Shown here: positions 1 through 31,997 of the stretch, in pieces
Layout: each line of letters begins with the position of its first letter
Numbering within the stretch: the stretch's first letter is position 1
Assembly (NCBI RefSeq): GCF_901709675.1
Contig: NC_051101.1
Span: 3,094,501 to 3,158,500, forward strand
Reading direction: 5' to 3'
Source: Syngnathus acus
Taxonomy: Eukaryota; Chordata; Actinopteri; Syngnathiformes; Syngnathidae
Length of the DNA: 64,000 nt
The notes under the pieces: model-generated
Database searches by the model: none
What the model was told of the DNA's origin: nothing
Seen by the model: only the letters and a program-made list of their open reading frames with translations
Made by a program: the position numbers and the translations under genes

Positions 1-20400
<20,400 letters not shown>

Positions 20401-23279
20401 CTCCACTACAGAGTGACACTGACAGCGGGCTGGGGAGGGAGAGCGCATGAAAGAGTGAGAGATTGTGTGTGTGAGTGTGTGTGTGTCGAGGGGGGGGGCT
20501 AGGGGTAGGAGGAGTCTGCTTCCACTATCAGGAACAGGAGGAGGATGAATGGATGAGAGAAAAGGGTGGGGGGGGTTGTGATATTTACAGAAAGAAAATA
20601 ATTGCCTATGTAAACAATGCCATCGTCATGGAAACAAGAGAGCTACCTAATAAGAAGTGTGAGAGTCACCTCAGTGTCAGCCAGCATGTTGTGGCGTCCC
20701 TCACATGTCTATGTCATGCACACTTTTATTTGTGAAGTCACGCCTGGCCCACGCACGCCACACACTGGTCGCCTCAAAGCATTGCAGCTTGTTGACTGGG
20801 CGCTTTTCATGCCCCAGTTCCCTGCAATGAGGAAGACTTGAGTAGACTCTTACAAGGGAGATGTTTGCCCGCCGGCTCGACACAATTCAATGGCCCCATT
20901 CCCAGCCGGTCGGGGGCGTGGGGGGCAGGGGCAACTAAATATGGGTATTTAAGTCCAAAATGATTATGAAAAAAAAATGCTTGACTTTAGTGACATTTCT
21001 CTAGGGGTCAAATCATAGTACAAACAATATTATACCTCTTACTTTAATGCAAGCTAAATCTATAAGACACAAATATTTACGTATAATAAATCTGATGTGT
21101 CGGTCTATTATGTTTATTGTTCTGCAGATAGAATTCGAATCTTTGTCATTGCAGTGAACATTTTTTTTCCCAAAAGAGGCTTCAAGTGGTTTCATGTCAC
21201 GTGGTTTTACGCCACTCCTAGTTGAACTTTACTTTGGAACTAACCCTAAAACAAATAATTGCACATTAAACAACCGCATAATTTAAAAGTCTTAAGAAGA
21301 CTTCATGCAAGCAATGCAAAATGACCAGTCAAGGCAGAAAATTTGAACTCTTGCTCGTGTTGCATATTTTATCCAACTGCCTGTGCCCATTTTTTTTTTT
21401 ATTTAAAGTTTTATTTTATTTACCATATTGGGTCGCTCCACTGAGCAGGCATTGCTGTCACACTTGCACGCAGGGCCGAAACGGAACGGTTGCAAGCATT
21501 AAAAATCCACACTGATTAAGGCACAGAGTCGCTATTTTAAACAGATGCACAACTTTATTTCCACTTTTTCAAGGAGTTGTTTCACAGCAAAGTGACACCC
21601 ACTCACCATTTTTGTCGTACCCATATAAAAATGCAAACACAGAGCAAAATATACATATTAGAGGCTGGCATACAGGAATGGCATTATAACAGTCCAAAGA
21701 CAGAAGAGCATGAAAAATTAGCATTTAATAAACGTACACTCTAATCAATATATTAGGTACCCCTCGAAGGGCCAATCGAAGTTAATGTAAACTTTCAACG
21801 ATGTCAGCCTACAAAAGAATCTCGGAGGGGAGGATTCATCTCGACATATTGAATAAATTGACAGAATGCGTCCAGTGGATGAAAATTAAGCAGGACGGCA
21901 GACGGAAATCACCAAAGTGCAAACGTAACGCTGCTGGCTCCTCAAGTTGCTGTCGCAGTCGTTACTGTCGTTGCCGCAGCAGCATTCAAAACAAACAAAT
22001 GCTCATTTTTCGTGCATCCAAACCACTGAAATAAATAGTTGCTAGTGTTTTGATTGGACCTCTTTGCTGAAAATGAATCAGCAGACTTTGAGCAAACGTT
22101 TGCAATTTGCTCTCCTATTTGCTGTTTTTGTTTGTAGGCCAAAGCCCTGCCCAAAATAAAAGTAGTGCTTTGGTGCTCTCCTGTGGCATCTTGGCGCCTG
22201 GGAACTATGTTGAAGTGCAAGTAAGAGCTTCATTAAGTCAATGTGTAGAAATGTCTAAAACAAAAGTAGTGCTTTGCCACCGTAATGATATTAAGGTTAG
22301 TTATCAAAAATGTTTTTAATTATTTTATTAATTTCATTATTATTTATAATAGTTGTGACTTTTTTCCCTTTCAGTGAACAAATAGTCTCTATATGAAAAA
22401 AATACAGTAATACTGAAACTAATGAAATAATGAAACTAAAAATTAAAAAATAAACGCTAATGAAGCGGCTCTAAAAAGTCATTAAATGTAATTGAGGGAA
22501 ATTTTTTAATTTACACATTACTGTTAAGCACTACTTTTGTATGAGACAGACCTTTGCAAGTATTTGACTCTCCACTGTAATTTCCTTCTCGAATAATCTT
22601 TACTACTTTCATCCAAATGAAGCTCCTCAACACATTTCATTCCCAAGAGGCCCCCAGATGGCGCCAAAGCAACACTTTTCGGTCTGCAAGTATGTGGTTG
22701 GTTTCATTGGCTGGAAAAAGTGAAAAGTCAGCAAAAAGCCTCAAGTCCACCTCATGGTCATGCAATCAAAGTTCCTCCTTGGCAGTAGATGTTCACACAA
22801 CTTGTTTCTTCTTTAGCAGCAGAGTCCAACACGCACACGGTATAAACACACACATCACATTGTTCGTGGCTTGGATGTAATTCTTTGAAGTAGCCGTATT
22901 CCTCCGTGTGTCACAGGGAAGGCTTTGGGGTCCGGGACCCCCGCCATCAGCATTTCGGGGTCAGTCGGGCTTTGCTGAGCTTGACCTCAATACCTAAAAG
23001 CTCAAATCCGGCAACCTTCTAACGCAGCCGATGGCCGAGGGGGTCTTAACACTGAATGCACAGTGATCCTCTTAAAAACGAGGCGGGCGGTTGGCGAAGA
23101 ACGTCAACAAAGTTTTATGGGCCAGAAATTCCGTTAAAGCCGGCTTACAAGGACCCGGGTTAATTATTTTGGCATTTCCACACACAACAAATCAAATACC
23201 CTGTTTTATGTGATTTTTTTGAATCTATAAAAAGTCTCATATGTGATGTCATTCACTGACCTTTTCTAACTTCTCCGTT
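20401..23279. other. Interval between ephb6 start and slc2a3 stop
   Basis: It should hold the ephb6 5' UTR and promoter next to 20400 and the slc2a3 3' UTR on the other side. CA/GT-rich text lies just upstream of the ephb6 start. No other gene was recognised. Confidence 0.5.
21554..21559 (-). promoter_or_regulatory. Possible slc2a3 polyadenylation signal
   Basis: AATAAA on the minus strand (tttatt on plus) followed downstream by a T/G-containing stretch. It would give a 3' UTR of about 1.7 kb. Other weaker signals exist closer to the stop, so the choice is uncertain. Confidence 0.3.
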
Positions 23280-26200
23280 TTAGGGCTTGTCGGCAGGAAG
23301 TGCCACCATGGGGACCTTTTCCGTAGGGGACATGGGCGGAGGTTCTTTGCTCCCGGGCAGATCCACGACCGCCGCTTCGGGCACGGGGGAGCCGGAGGAT
23401 TTGGCGGCGCTGGCGGCGAACGCTTGAGCGATGTCGTCAAAGGTCCTTCCTTTGGTCTCGGGCACTCGCAGGAAAGTGAAGATGAAGAAGATGATGAGCA
23501 AGACCATGAAGATGATGAACACGTAAGGCCCGCAGAGTTCCTGAGGAAGAGTTTGGGTCAGCTCGTGGGGTCGTTCTCAAAGTGTGGCCCACAGGCGCCC
23601 TCTTGTGGTATGTGAACAATCGACTATGTGCAGTTTGGTTGTATTTCACTTCCAATAAAAGCATCCTGAACTCGTACATACCTCCAGTTTGGGGAACCCG
23701 AGGCCCACCAGGAAGTTGGCGGTCCAGTTGGAGAACCCAGAGACAGCCATGGCGGCGGGTCGAGGGCCCTGGGAGAAGAGCTCGGCCACGATGAACCAAG
23801 GGATGGGACCGGGACCCATCTCAAAACTGGCCACGAAGGCAAACACGGCCACGATGGCCAAGTAGCTCAGAGACGGGGTCGTTTTCTGATCAGACGAACA
23901 GAAAAATGACGTCAATAGTAATTATGAACATCACAAAACTTTCAGGGTTCTGCTAAACATAAATATATTTTTTTTTAGTGTGGGCTCCAGCTTCTTTGTG
24001 CCACCTGAACATGTCAAGCCGATTTGAAAACTGATGGACACGCCTACTTGTCACTCACCACAAGCGAAAGGGAGATGGTCATGACCAGGGCAGAAACGGC
24101 CATTCCGCCGAGTCCTATTAGGTGTAAGGTCCTTCGGCCCGCCTTCTCAACCAGGAAGAGCTGCGACAAACACCAAAGATTGCGCAATAATAATCCAACT
24201 GACTGCAGTGAAAGATGGACAAGCTCGCAGTTCACCACTCACGGAAACGACGGTGAACACGGTGTTGACTACTCCGGCACCAATGGTGGCGTAGATGGGT
24301 TGCGTTACACCAGCCGTGGCAAAGATGCCCGTCGAGTAGTAGAAGACCTACAAAAAAATGTCAGTACACCCTCATGACTTCATCTCAGCGTCCCTCAGTA
24401 AGCGCACTCACGGCGTTGATGCCCGACAACTGCTGCGAGAGCTGCAGGACGATGGCGATGATGATGGGCTGGCGGTAGTTGTGCGAGCGGAAGAGCTCCA
24501 AGATGGTGGCTTTTTTCTCCATGGCCATCTTCATCCCTTCCTCCCTCATCTCGTCCATGTCCTCGCTCACGTCCTGGCGACCGCGCAAGCGCACCAGCGC
24601 TGCAAGGGAGTAAATGAAATTAAGAACGAGAAGCCGAGGTGAGAGTCGGCGGCATGCGATTGTGGGTCAGGACCTTGCCGGGCTTCCTCTTCCTGTTTGA
24701 GGACGATGAGAAGGTAACGGGGGCTCTCAGGGCAGAAGGGCAGCATGATGGTCTGGAGGATGGCAGGCAGGACGGTCAAGGCCAGGAGGATGGGCCAGAG
24801 TCTGTCAGAGCCCAGAAGAAACTCCAATCCAAAGATCTAAACATTGATCAATACAGACACAGTATTAATATATATATATATATATTTTATGTTTCTAATT
24901 ACGTTCAGTCCTCGTACCTGTGCCACCAGGATGCCGATGACCACGCCCAGCTGGTTCAGGGTGCCGAAAGCCCCTCGGAGGGCGGTGGGGGCGATCTCGC
25001 CCACATACATGGGCGTCAGTCCCGTGCACAGGCCGCAGAAGACACCGATGATCAAGCGTCCGATGATGATCATCTCGAAAGAGCGACTCAGGCTGGACAG
25101 TCCCATGAGGCCCCCGCCCAGCACAGCCAGAACGTTGGCCAGCAGCATGGACTTCCTCCTGCCAGGGAGAACAGGACATTTCAACAGTGACATTTTGGGA
25201 CGAACACCTGAGCAGGGTCTTGACTTACTCACCTGCCAAACTTGTTGACCATGGCCCCCACACTGAAGGAGCCAAACATACCCCCCACGCTAAAGATGGC
25301 CACGGCAAAACTCCACACCATGGTGATGGCTCCGGGAGTGAAGGGCTCATCGAAGCGCTCCAGAGAAACGTTTTGGAAGAAGCGGCGCAGTTTCTATTGT
25401 AGTCATAAAAAAAATGAAATAAACAATTAGAAGTTGCCATTCAACTTTAAGAGCATTTTTGTCCATCCACAAGGGGGCACCATAATAATACTACAGCCCT
25501 CAGGGGGCATAAAAGGTCAAAAGGTCAAAACAACTCGCACAAGAATGACAAACGTTTTTGTCATCAGTTGTTGCAATATTTTGGAATGACTGTTCTCCCA
25601 CAACAATGAGTCACACCTTAAACAGCTTTAATATGGTCTTTGCCGTTATGTGAAACTGCAATGCACATTTCTTTGCATAAATAGACAAATTGTATGATTA
25701 GCAACGACTGCCAGTGAGTTACACTTAAAGGAAGAGTGCCATATTAAGATTAAGCATGCTTTAATGTTTTCATCAAATATCTGCTCTGTGGATGACTTGA
25801 TTTTGCATGTGGCGCGCACACACATTGACACACACACACCTGCTCTGGTGCATTGATGACCCCGGTGTTGTAACCGAACTGCAGCGAACCGATGACTGCA
25901 GTGGCCACGCAGTAGAGCAGGTACAATGTGACTTTCTTCTGCTTGGGCTGTTTTGTGGAGGCAAGAGAAAAAGGACGAGATGAGAACAACACGAGGGTGG
26001 ATTTTCGACAAATCAAGTCCTCTCTTTGAACAGCGTTCCTGCCTTTTGACAAAGCTCTTGTTGTTTATGGACACACCAGCCGTCACGAACGCACAATGAG
26101 CCTTTTGCACATCTCGGCTCTAACTGGCGCTTTTCAACCGCAGCGCTCGCTGTGCAACTGGCAAGTCGAGCACTTGCTGCGACACGCTTTTGTTACCCAA

Positions 26201-27087
26201 CTGTCAAGCAACGTGAAAATTACGCCTTTAAAATCCGGGGAGTGGTCGTGACGTTTATCCGTCCGAGAATCACACGCAATTCAACTCCATTTCTAAAGGA
26301 GTGTTACATAATCCAAAAAATCTAAACGGTCACTTATAACATGTGGGAACTCGTATGAAGAATCCATCCATCTGGTTCTGCAGCACTTGCCCTTTTTTGG
26401 GGTCGCCAGGTTGAGGAGGTGGAGACTAGCCCAGCTGATATTGGGCGAGAGGCGGGGCAAAAATCGCTGTGACCCTAATGGGTGGATTTGTTACTTTTGC
26501 TTATTTAGTGCTCATTGCTGAAAATAGGAATTTCAAAACTACTGTACATTACTGGGCCCACTCATTTTTCCCCGCATCACACATGACAGCAAAATAAAAT
26601 CAAATAAACTAAAGAAAGGCACCGAGGCACAAAATAATGACACTTTTTGGTGTTTTGTATGTATTTGGACACCCATGCAAGCGATTTCAAAATGTTAAGT
26701 AAGCTTGAGGTTGATGTAACTGTGCAACAGGTTACAAAAGCAAAACCACTGCATTTGGCGTAGTACCTTCAGTATTAGGTACAGCGGCATGTCATGAAAG
26801 GATCGTGATGAGGGTTCTTAATCATTTGGATGCAGTGCAAATGACTTCTCTGAGAAAGATGATGGTGCAGGTGTACCTAATGTTGTGTCTGTGACCGGTC
26901 ATTGTCGTCTTCCGCACGCGCTTGCTAACCCAACGTGCATTTTTTTAAACACTGAGGCATCGCGCTCAAGTTGAAACTTGCTCCTGCTCTCTCGCTCTTA
27001 GTCACGTCCCCAAAATGCTCCGTTCTCATCCTCCTCGTACCACGAAGGAAAATTACAGAAGTGCCAGCCTGTGACTTAATGAAGTCC

Positions 27088-27130
<43 letters not shown>

Positions 27131-27305
27131 CAAATACAAGCCACTTAAAACGGAGTCCTAACTAGTGGCAACTGAGACTGAAAGTGTACAGACAGGAATG
27201 GAAACTTTTAGCAGGTTTACAGTAAAAAAAAAAAAGAAATAAAAATTGCATTAATAGAATACAAGTAAGCCAAATGTTTACCTTGTCATCTTCCATGCGC
27301 TCCAT
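23280..27305 (-). CDS. slc2a3: Class I facilitative glucose transporter, GLUT3-like, complete
   Basis: Twelve-helix uniporter (major facilitator superfamily) that moves glucose across the plasma membrane. Ten minus-strand exons join in phase: 27282-27305, 25840-25947, 25233-25393, 24918-25158, 24674-24836, 24412-24599, 24243-24347, 24059-24160, 23682-23885, 23280-23540; 518 aa. Visible signatures: [16 protein letters not shown] in helix 1, an N-glycosylation site (QNVS) in the first outer loop, [27 protein letters not shown] in helix 7 (the QLS of glucose-selective class I members), [32 protein letters not shown] and [11 protein letters not shown]. The first exon has only eight codons, as in GLUT3, and starts at the first ATG (MERMEDDK). 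[17 protein letters not shown] and TGIF favour GLUT3 over GLUT1 or GLUT4. The C-terminal tail after PETKGR is long and proline-rich. A fish co-orthologue (slc2a3a or b) cannot be told apart here. Confidence 0.9.
27091..27125. repeat. Poly(T) tract, 35 nt
   Basis: A pure T run upstream of the slc2a3 coding start, possibly the tail of an inverted retro-insert; no body was recognised. Confidence 0.9.
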
Positions 27306-27673
27306 CTTGCCTCTTTTTACACAAATCGATGTTTTGAATAACACACCTCTCAGCGCAAACAGCTGTGAATCCTGAAAGCAAATATATAAATAAGGAGCAG
27401 GATTATTTCAGCAGAACGAGAACGCACCAATGAGAGCTACAGGTACCAACAAGTTACATATCTGATGAACGGGGACGGTGCCAACCTGTTTTGGGTCCAG
27501 AAGAATGAAGATGGTCTGCTCTCACTCACAACAGCAGAGGCAGACGAGAAACTCCTCCTTCTCCTCTTCCGCCTCCCTCGACTTCTCTTCATACTCTGCC
27601 TCCCCCCCAGTGCTGCAACAGTCTCTTTCAATACAACTGCTTCTGAATTATTTAAGTCAACTCTTAAAGAAAA

Positions 27674-27979
27674 TACACTACCGTTCAAAAGTTTGGGGTC
27701 ACAAAAATGTTTGGGTGACCCCAAACTTTTGAACGGTAGTGTAAATATCATTATAATAAAATATTATGAATTAAATATTATAAATTATATCTTATATTTG
27801 TATAAGATTATATATAATCTATGAATATAAGTATACATATATATTATAAGATTTTTTACACAGAAGATTATATATATATAATCTATAAATAATTATCTAA
27901 ATAAATATATACACTACCGTTCAAAAGTTTGGGGTCACCCAAACAATTTTGTGACCCCAAACTTTTAAACGGTAGTGTA
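27674..27979. mobile_element. Composite of two Tc1-like palindromes, copy A
   Basis: Two 70-bp near-perfect hairpins, 27674-27743 and 27910-27979, each begin tacactaccgttcaaaagtt and end with its complement. The half-site resembles the terminal repeat of fish Tc1/mariner elements. They flank an AT-rich core of 166 bp. There is no coding capacity. Confidence 0.75.
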
Positions 27980-29150
27980 TATCGAGGTGCGTGGGAAAAT
28001 CGGTATTGGGTCAAAACAGGCCTTATTCTGAGGTATTGGGTACTCGTGGAGGTTGATGATACCAGCCACTGATACTTGAGGGGGTGGGAGGAAATCTGGC
28101 ATTGCGTAAGCCCTCCTCGGCAATAGTAGTAAGAGTTTTGAGAACATCCTGCTTGGTGCAGTTTGTCAATAGTGAAGCGTCAACTTGGTCTCAAAACAAA
28201 CCAAACCAGGAAATGCATTGGACCAAACGAGGTTACAATTTGGTCATTCAGCGTCTCGTTCACGGCTTTTTGTGAGTCATTTATTGTAGATGCTGTTTAT
28301 TTTCAAATAAGATGAAGCCAAGTTACAAGATGGCCACAAAAACATTTTAACAGGATGTTGATAAAAGTAACTTGTATCTTTTATCACGAAACCACACAAC
28401 GTTCTTGAATGGTGGGGCCCTCTTAGCTACATCTAGTGTTTCTTACAATCAATCAAGGCTTTGGGTAGCAAGATTTGGGAACAGCAGAAGGAATTTTCAA
28501 GTCACCAAAATTATTTTGTCTGGCAATTTACAGACATGGGCCTTCAAAATAAAAGTTGATTTAAAACCTTTGCTCGGCTAAAAAGTGCGTAGACGTTTTC
28601 AATCCACTGTATTCGCTTCTCTGAGAACTGTTACATCGACTGATACGAATATGAAAGTGTGTACTTCCCCCAATCACTGTGACCTCACTTATACAAGAAG
28701 AAGGAGAAGAAGAAGAAAAAGGAGAAGGAGGACGGGTCTGAGGTGGAGGACAAACACTGCCGGTGAAAAGAGGCTCTGTGGCGGCTGCCCACCGAAACGC
28801 TGGCACAAAGGTCAACGTGCACATGCCTGAGATACAAAGCCCGGTCACGCAGAGACCATGAGACCGACTCAGTGGGTGGCAAACAATCACAAGCCACCCG
28901 CCACCGCACCCCTCCTTCCCCTAATACTTCAATTCTAATCTTATAGCCCACCTAAATCTCAGACTGGAATTTGAAAGCCTCCACAAAATGCCAAACGATT
29001 TGCTAAGATTTGATTATTATTGACAGGATCAACATTCATGATCTAAAGAGAGTCGAGAGCTGCTGTTTACAAATAGAATTGAGGAAAACGAGTGAATTTA
29101 GCCATGAAAATTTCTTTTTTTTTTTTAGTTTGTTTAGATTATTAAATATA

Positions 29151-29454
29151 TACACTACCGTTCAAAAGTTTGGGGTCACAAAAATGTTTGGGTGACCTCA
29201 AACTTTTGAACGGTAGTGTAAATATTATTATAATAAGATATTATGAATTAAATATTATAAATTATATCTTATATTTGTATAAGATTATATATAATCTATG
29301 AATATAAGTATACATATATATTATAAGATTTTTTACACAGAAGATTATATATATAATCTATAAATAATTATCTAAATAAATATATACACTACCGTTCAAA
29401 AGTTTGGGGTCACCCAAACAATTTTGTGACCCCAAACTTTTGAACGGTAGTGTA
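29151..29454. mobile_element. Composite of two Tc1-like palindromes, copy B
   Basis: The same layout as 27674-27979: hairpins at 29151-29220 and 29385-29454 with the same AT-rich core, almost base for base, in the same orientation. Differences are a few substitutions and a 2-bp shorter (AT)n. Confidence 0.75.
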
Positions 29455-29490
29455 TGTCCCACACCAAGATAATGACAGTTATTTAACAGT

Positions 29491-29793
29491 TTAACAGTGG
29501 TTTGTAAATTTTTGGGAAAAATGCATCTGCTTTTCTGCCTGACTTTTCAAAGTGACCAACCTGTGCTTGCGAAGTTCAGTCCCTTTTGGAAATTCCTGGT
29601 CGATATTAGGATGGACTGAGCTGAAGTGACGTTGAAGATTTGAAGCTTTGAAATGCGCTAATGATGCCTGACATATAAGGCAGAATGGCTTGCCATTACG
29701 TTCAACAAAAAAATATAAACTCTCCCACTCTGTTAAAAACGTCCTGGGTTCTTCTTCATGTTTTCGTTTGGCTGTGCTTTTTTTCCCTGCCAT
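29491..29793 (-). pseudogene. hAT transposase fragment with BED zinc finger
   Basis: A 100-codon frame starts MAGKKSTAKRKHEEEPRTFL and holds a BED-type zinc finger: C-x2-C (FCLIC), then H-x4-H in RHFSSVH, followed by HRLVTLKSQAEKQ. This is the N-terminus of a ZBED5/SCAND3-like hAT transposase. The catalytic and dimerisation regions are absent, and the frame ends just before the palindrome composite at 29454. It is a dead remnant. Confidence 0.75.
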
Positions 29794-30042
29794 TTTGAGA
29801 GCGAACTTGAAACAAATTATTTACAACTCAAATGAACGCGCGCATTTGTCATCAGTACGTCATTCTTCTTCTTCTTTTCAACTCAAACCGATTCAACTGG
29901 TCAGCGCACCACCGCCACCTAGGGGGAATAAATGGCAGCGTCAGCCAAGCATTTTGACGCTTGTCATGTGAAATCTCCTGAAGAGCCGCATGAAACCAGC
30001 CAAAGAGCCGCATGCGGCTCGCGAGCCGCGGGTTGGCCACTA
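29491..30042 (-). mobile_element. hAT element, 5' part
   Basis: The right end (minus-strand start) reads tagtggccaacccgcggctc followed by GAGCCGC-rich subterminal repeats, typical of hAT elements. The BED-finger frame at 29491-29793 follows. The opposite terminus was not found; it was lost, or removed near the palindrome composite. Confidence 0.6.
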
Positions 30043-31203
30043 CCCCTTCTAGTAACGTCACATGGGTGTGTAATTCACAAACACTCATTCTTGCCACATA
30101 CCGGTTCGCTTTTGCAAATGTGACATCACACACTGCAGCTCTTACATGCACACGCACACGCACTCTCGTGCAATGCAAAGCGCTCACTTTCTTCAGAGTC
30201 TCCAATCCCAACGTCCCATCCTGTCATCTGTCGACAAGGCAACCTGCCCTCCAGCGACATGGACACAATAAAAATAAGTGTTTTTGTGGTCAAATAAAAG
30301 AATGAAGGCAGGAAGCGAGGGCGGAACTGTCTGACAATCTCGCTTTCGCACAAGCCAACGACTTGTGTTCATTTCCTGATCATGTGTAATAAGCCCGACA
30401 CGCACATCCGCTGCCTCAAACCAATCAAAAAAGTCTTAGCAGACCAGCATGTTTCCACTATACGGATTAACACTTAATAAAACACCAAACTTACTTTGAA
30501 ACCATAAATCTGGCTTCACAAACCTAATTTAAAACTCAAACTTTGACTTGAATCCCCAACTCTACAACCAATTTTTATAGAGTTTATTTTTAACAGAAAA
30601 AATACATGTCAAAGAGTTCAGCTTACCTTTGACAGTCACTAAAAACTGTTTTTACTCACAATGGCCAACAGAGGGCGATGTGGCAAGTTAGCAGTCGCTA
30701 AATAAACAAGACATGTCAGGACCTATCAGGCATAGTTTTGGGCCTGTACTAATTGAGGTGTGTTGCCAATTTGTTATGCAAGACAGTTGCAACGGTTAGC
30801 CTACAAGCCTGTTTGAAACTCCGTTGAAGAGTGGCTTTAAAAAAAAAAAAAAAAAAAAACCTGAGCAACATAAATGGTGTCAGCAGGTTCACATCAGTGG
30901 AGCGTTACTCCAAGTACATTTTCGACTAGGAAAACTTCACCCCCCATAATAAGACCAACCGGTGTGGAAATCTATCCGACAGTGACACCTTGTGGCCAAA
31001 GTGTCAAATTACAAGATATTGCAGATGTACCTTACTGAATAACTGTCATTTTCTTTTCTGAAATCCATTTGTAAAATATATTTACCTAATGACCAGATTA
31101 TGAATATATTTTTAAAAAAAAAGCATTTCTGACTGGGTGGGGATTGGCAGGTTATCAAGTAAAAAAAAATACACTGAAAAAAATCGATTAAATGTGCACT
31201 GTA

Positions 31204-31217
31204 TTTATTTATTGAAT
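31204..31217 (-). promoter_or_regulatory. cox6b polyadenylation signal cluster
   Basis: Overlapping AATAAA motifs on the minus strand (tatttatttattg on plus), about 190 bp past the stop codon. Confidence 0.5.
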
Positions 31218-31405
31218 AAACAATGCCAAAGAGGGGGTAACTACACATATTCGACTTGACGCGCAGGTTAAATGGTTGTGCATTTGCAACACCAACACCA
31301 CAGAAGATGATGGCGATGATATTAAAGATGTTCTACACAGCACCACAGCGGAAGCTGTCACAAAAACGGCCTGCAAATATTTAGACAGGGATCAGGGGTC
31401 ACATT

Positions 31406-31997
31406 TTAGATCTTTCCAGGGAAACTCCCATTTTCAATCTGCTCGTCCCATTCCTCAACCTGAAAGACACAACGAGGACATTGCTCACATCTTTAAAGGG
31501 CCCACTCAAACTATTGAGGTCTAAAAACAGCCATCAATTCACAGTGGGCAATTTTTGACAAGCACATTATGAACCAATTGAGTCAATCCAATGTGTACAC
31601 CTCACCCAGCTCATGGGACAAAGACTATCGTAAACCTTCTGATACCACTGGCAGGGGGTCACATCTTGACCTTTGGATGACAGGGCCTTGTTGCACCTGT
31701 GGAAGTCTGTGCAAAGAATTGAGAATAAGTTATTGTTATCCTTCGAGGGGAAATTCAACTTGTGTCCTAAAAGTTACAACAGTTAGTCGATCACGTAAAA
31801 ATTAGACGAGGCGTCTAAAAGCATGCATCGTTAAAAAAACAATTCAATGTTTGAGTCCACGCAATTAACTGAACTAGAGATTGTGGCTCACCCAAGTAGT
31901 TCTGGAAGCAGTTGCGGGTCTGGTTGGTGTTAGGGAAGCGGGCGTCGAAGGGCGCCGTCCTGTAGTTCTTGATTTTCTCAGCAATCGTCTCAGACAT
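31406..31997 (-). CDS. cox6b1: Cytochrome c oxidase subunit 6B, complete
   Basis: Nuclear-encoded subunit on the intermembrane-space face of mitochondrial complex IV, where it stabilises the dimer. Three minus-strand exons, 31892-31997, 31606-31706 and 31406-31459, give exactly 86 aa, the usual length of the family. The protein starts [20 protein letters not shown] and carries the twin-cysteine CHCH signature: C-x9-C (CFQNYLDFHRC, split by intron 1) and C-x10-C ([12 protein letters not shown]). It ends NGSFPGKI. There is no cleavable presequence, as expected for a substrate of Mia40 import. In human, COX6B2 is next to IL11, and il11 is in this same window, so the local copy may descend from the COX6B1/COX6B2 ancestor; the 1 versus 2 label is uncertain. 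A noncoding first exon probably lies near 32450-32510. Confidence 0.95.

Larger units (their letters stand above)
27306..31405. other. Repeat-rich interval between slc2a3 and cox6b
   Basis: It contains the slc2a3 promoter side (27306-27450), two copies of a palindrome composite, a hAT fragment and the cox6b 3' UTR. No further host gene was recognised. Confidence 0.6.

Noticed and set aside
29867-29880. Short cttctt tandem and GAGCCGC palindromes as a possible CRISPR-like array
   Set aside because: Repeats are too short, unevenly spaced and part of the hAT subterminal region; the genome is vertebrate.
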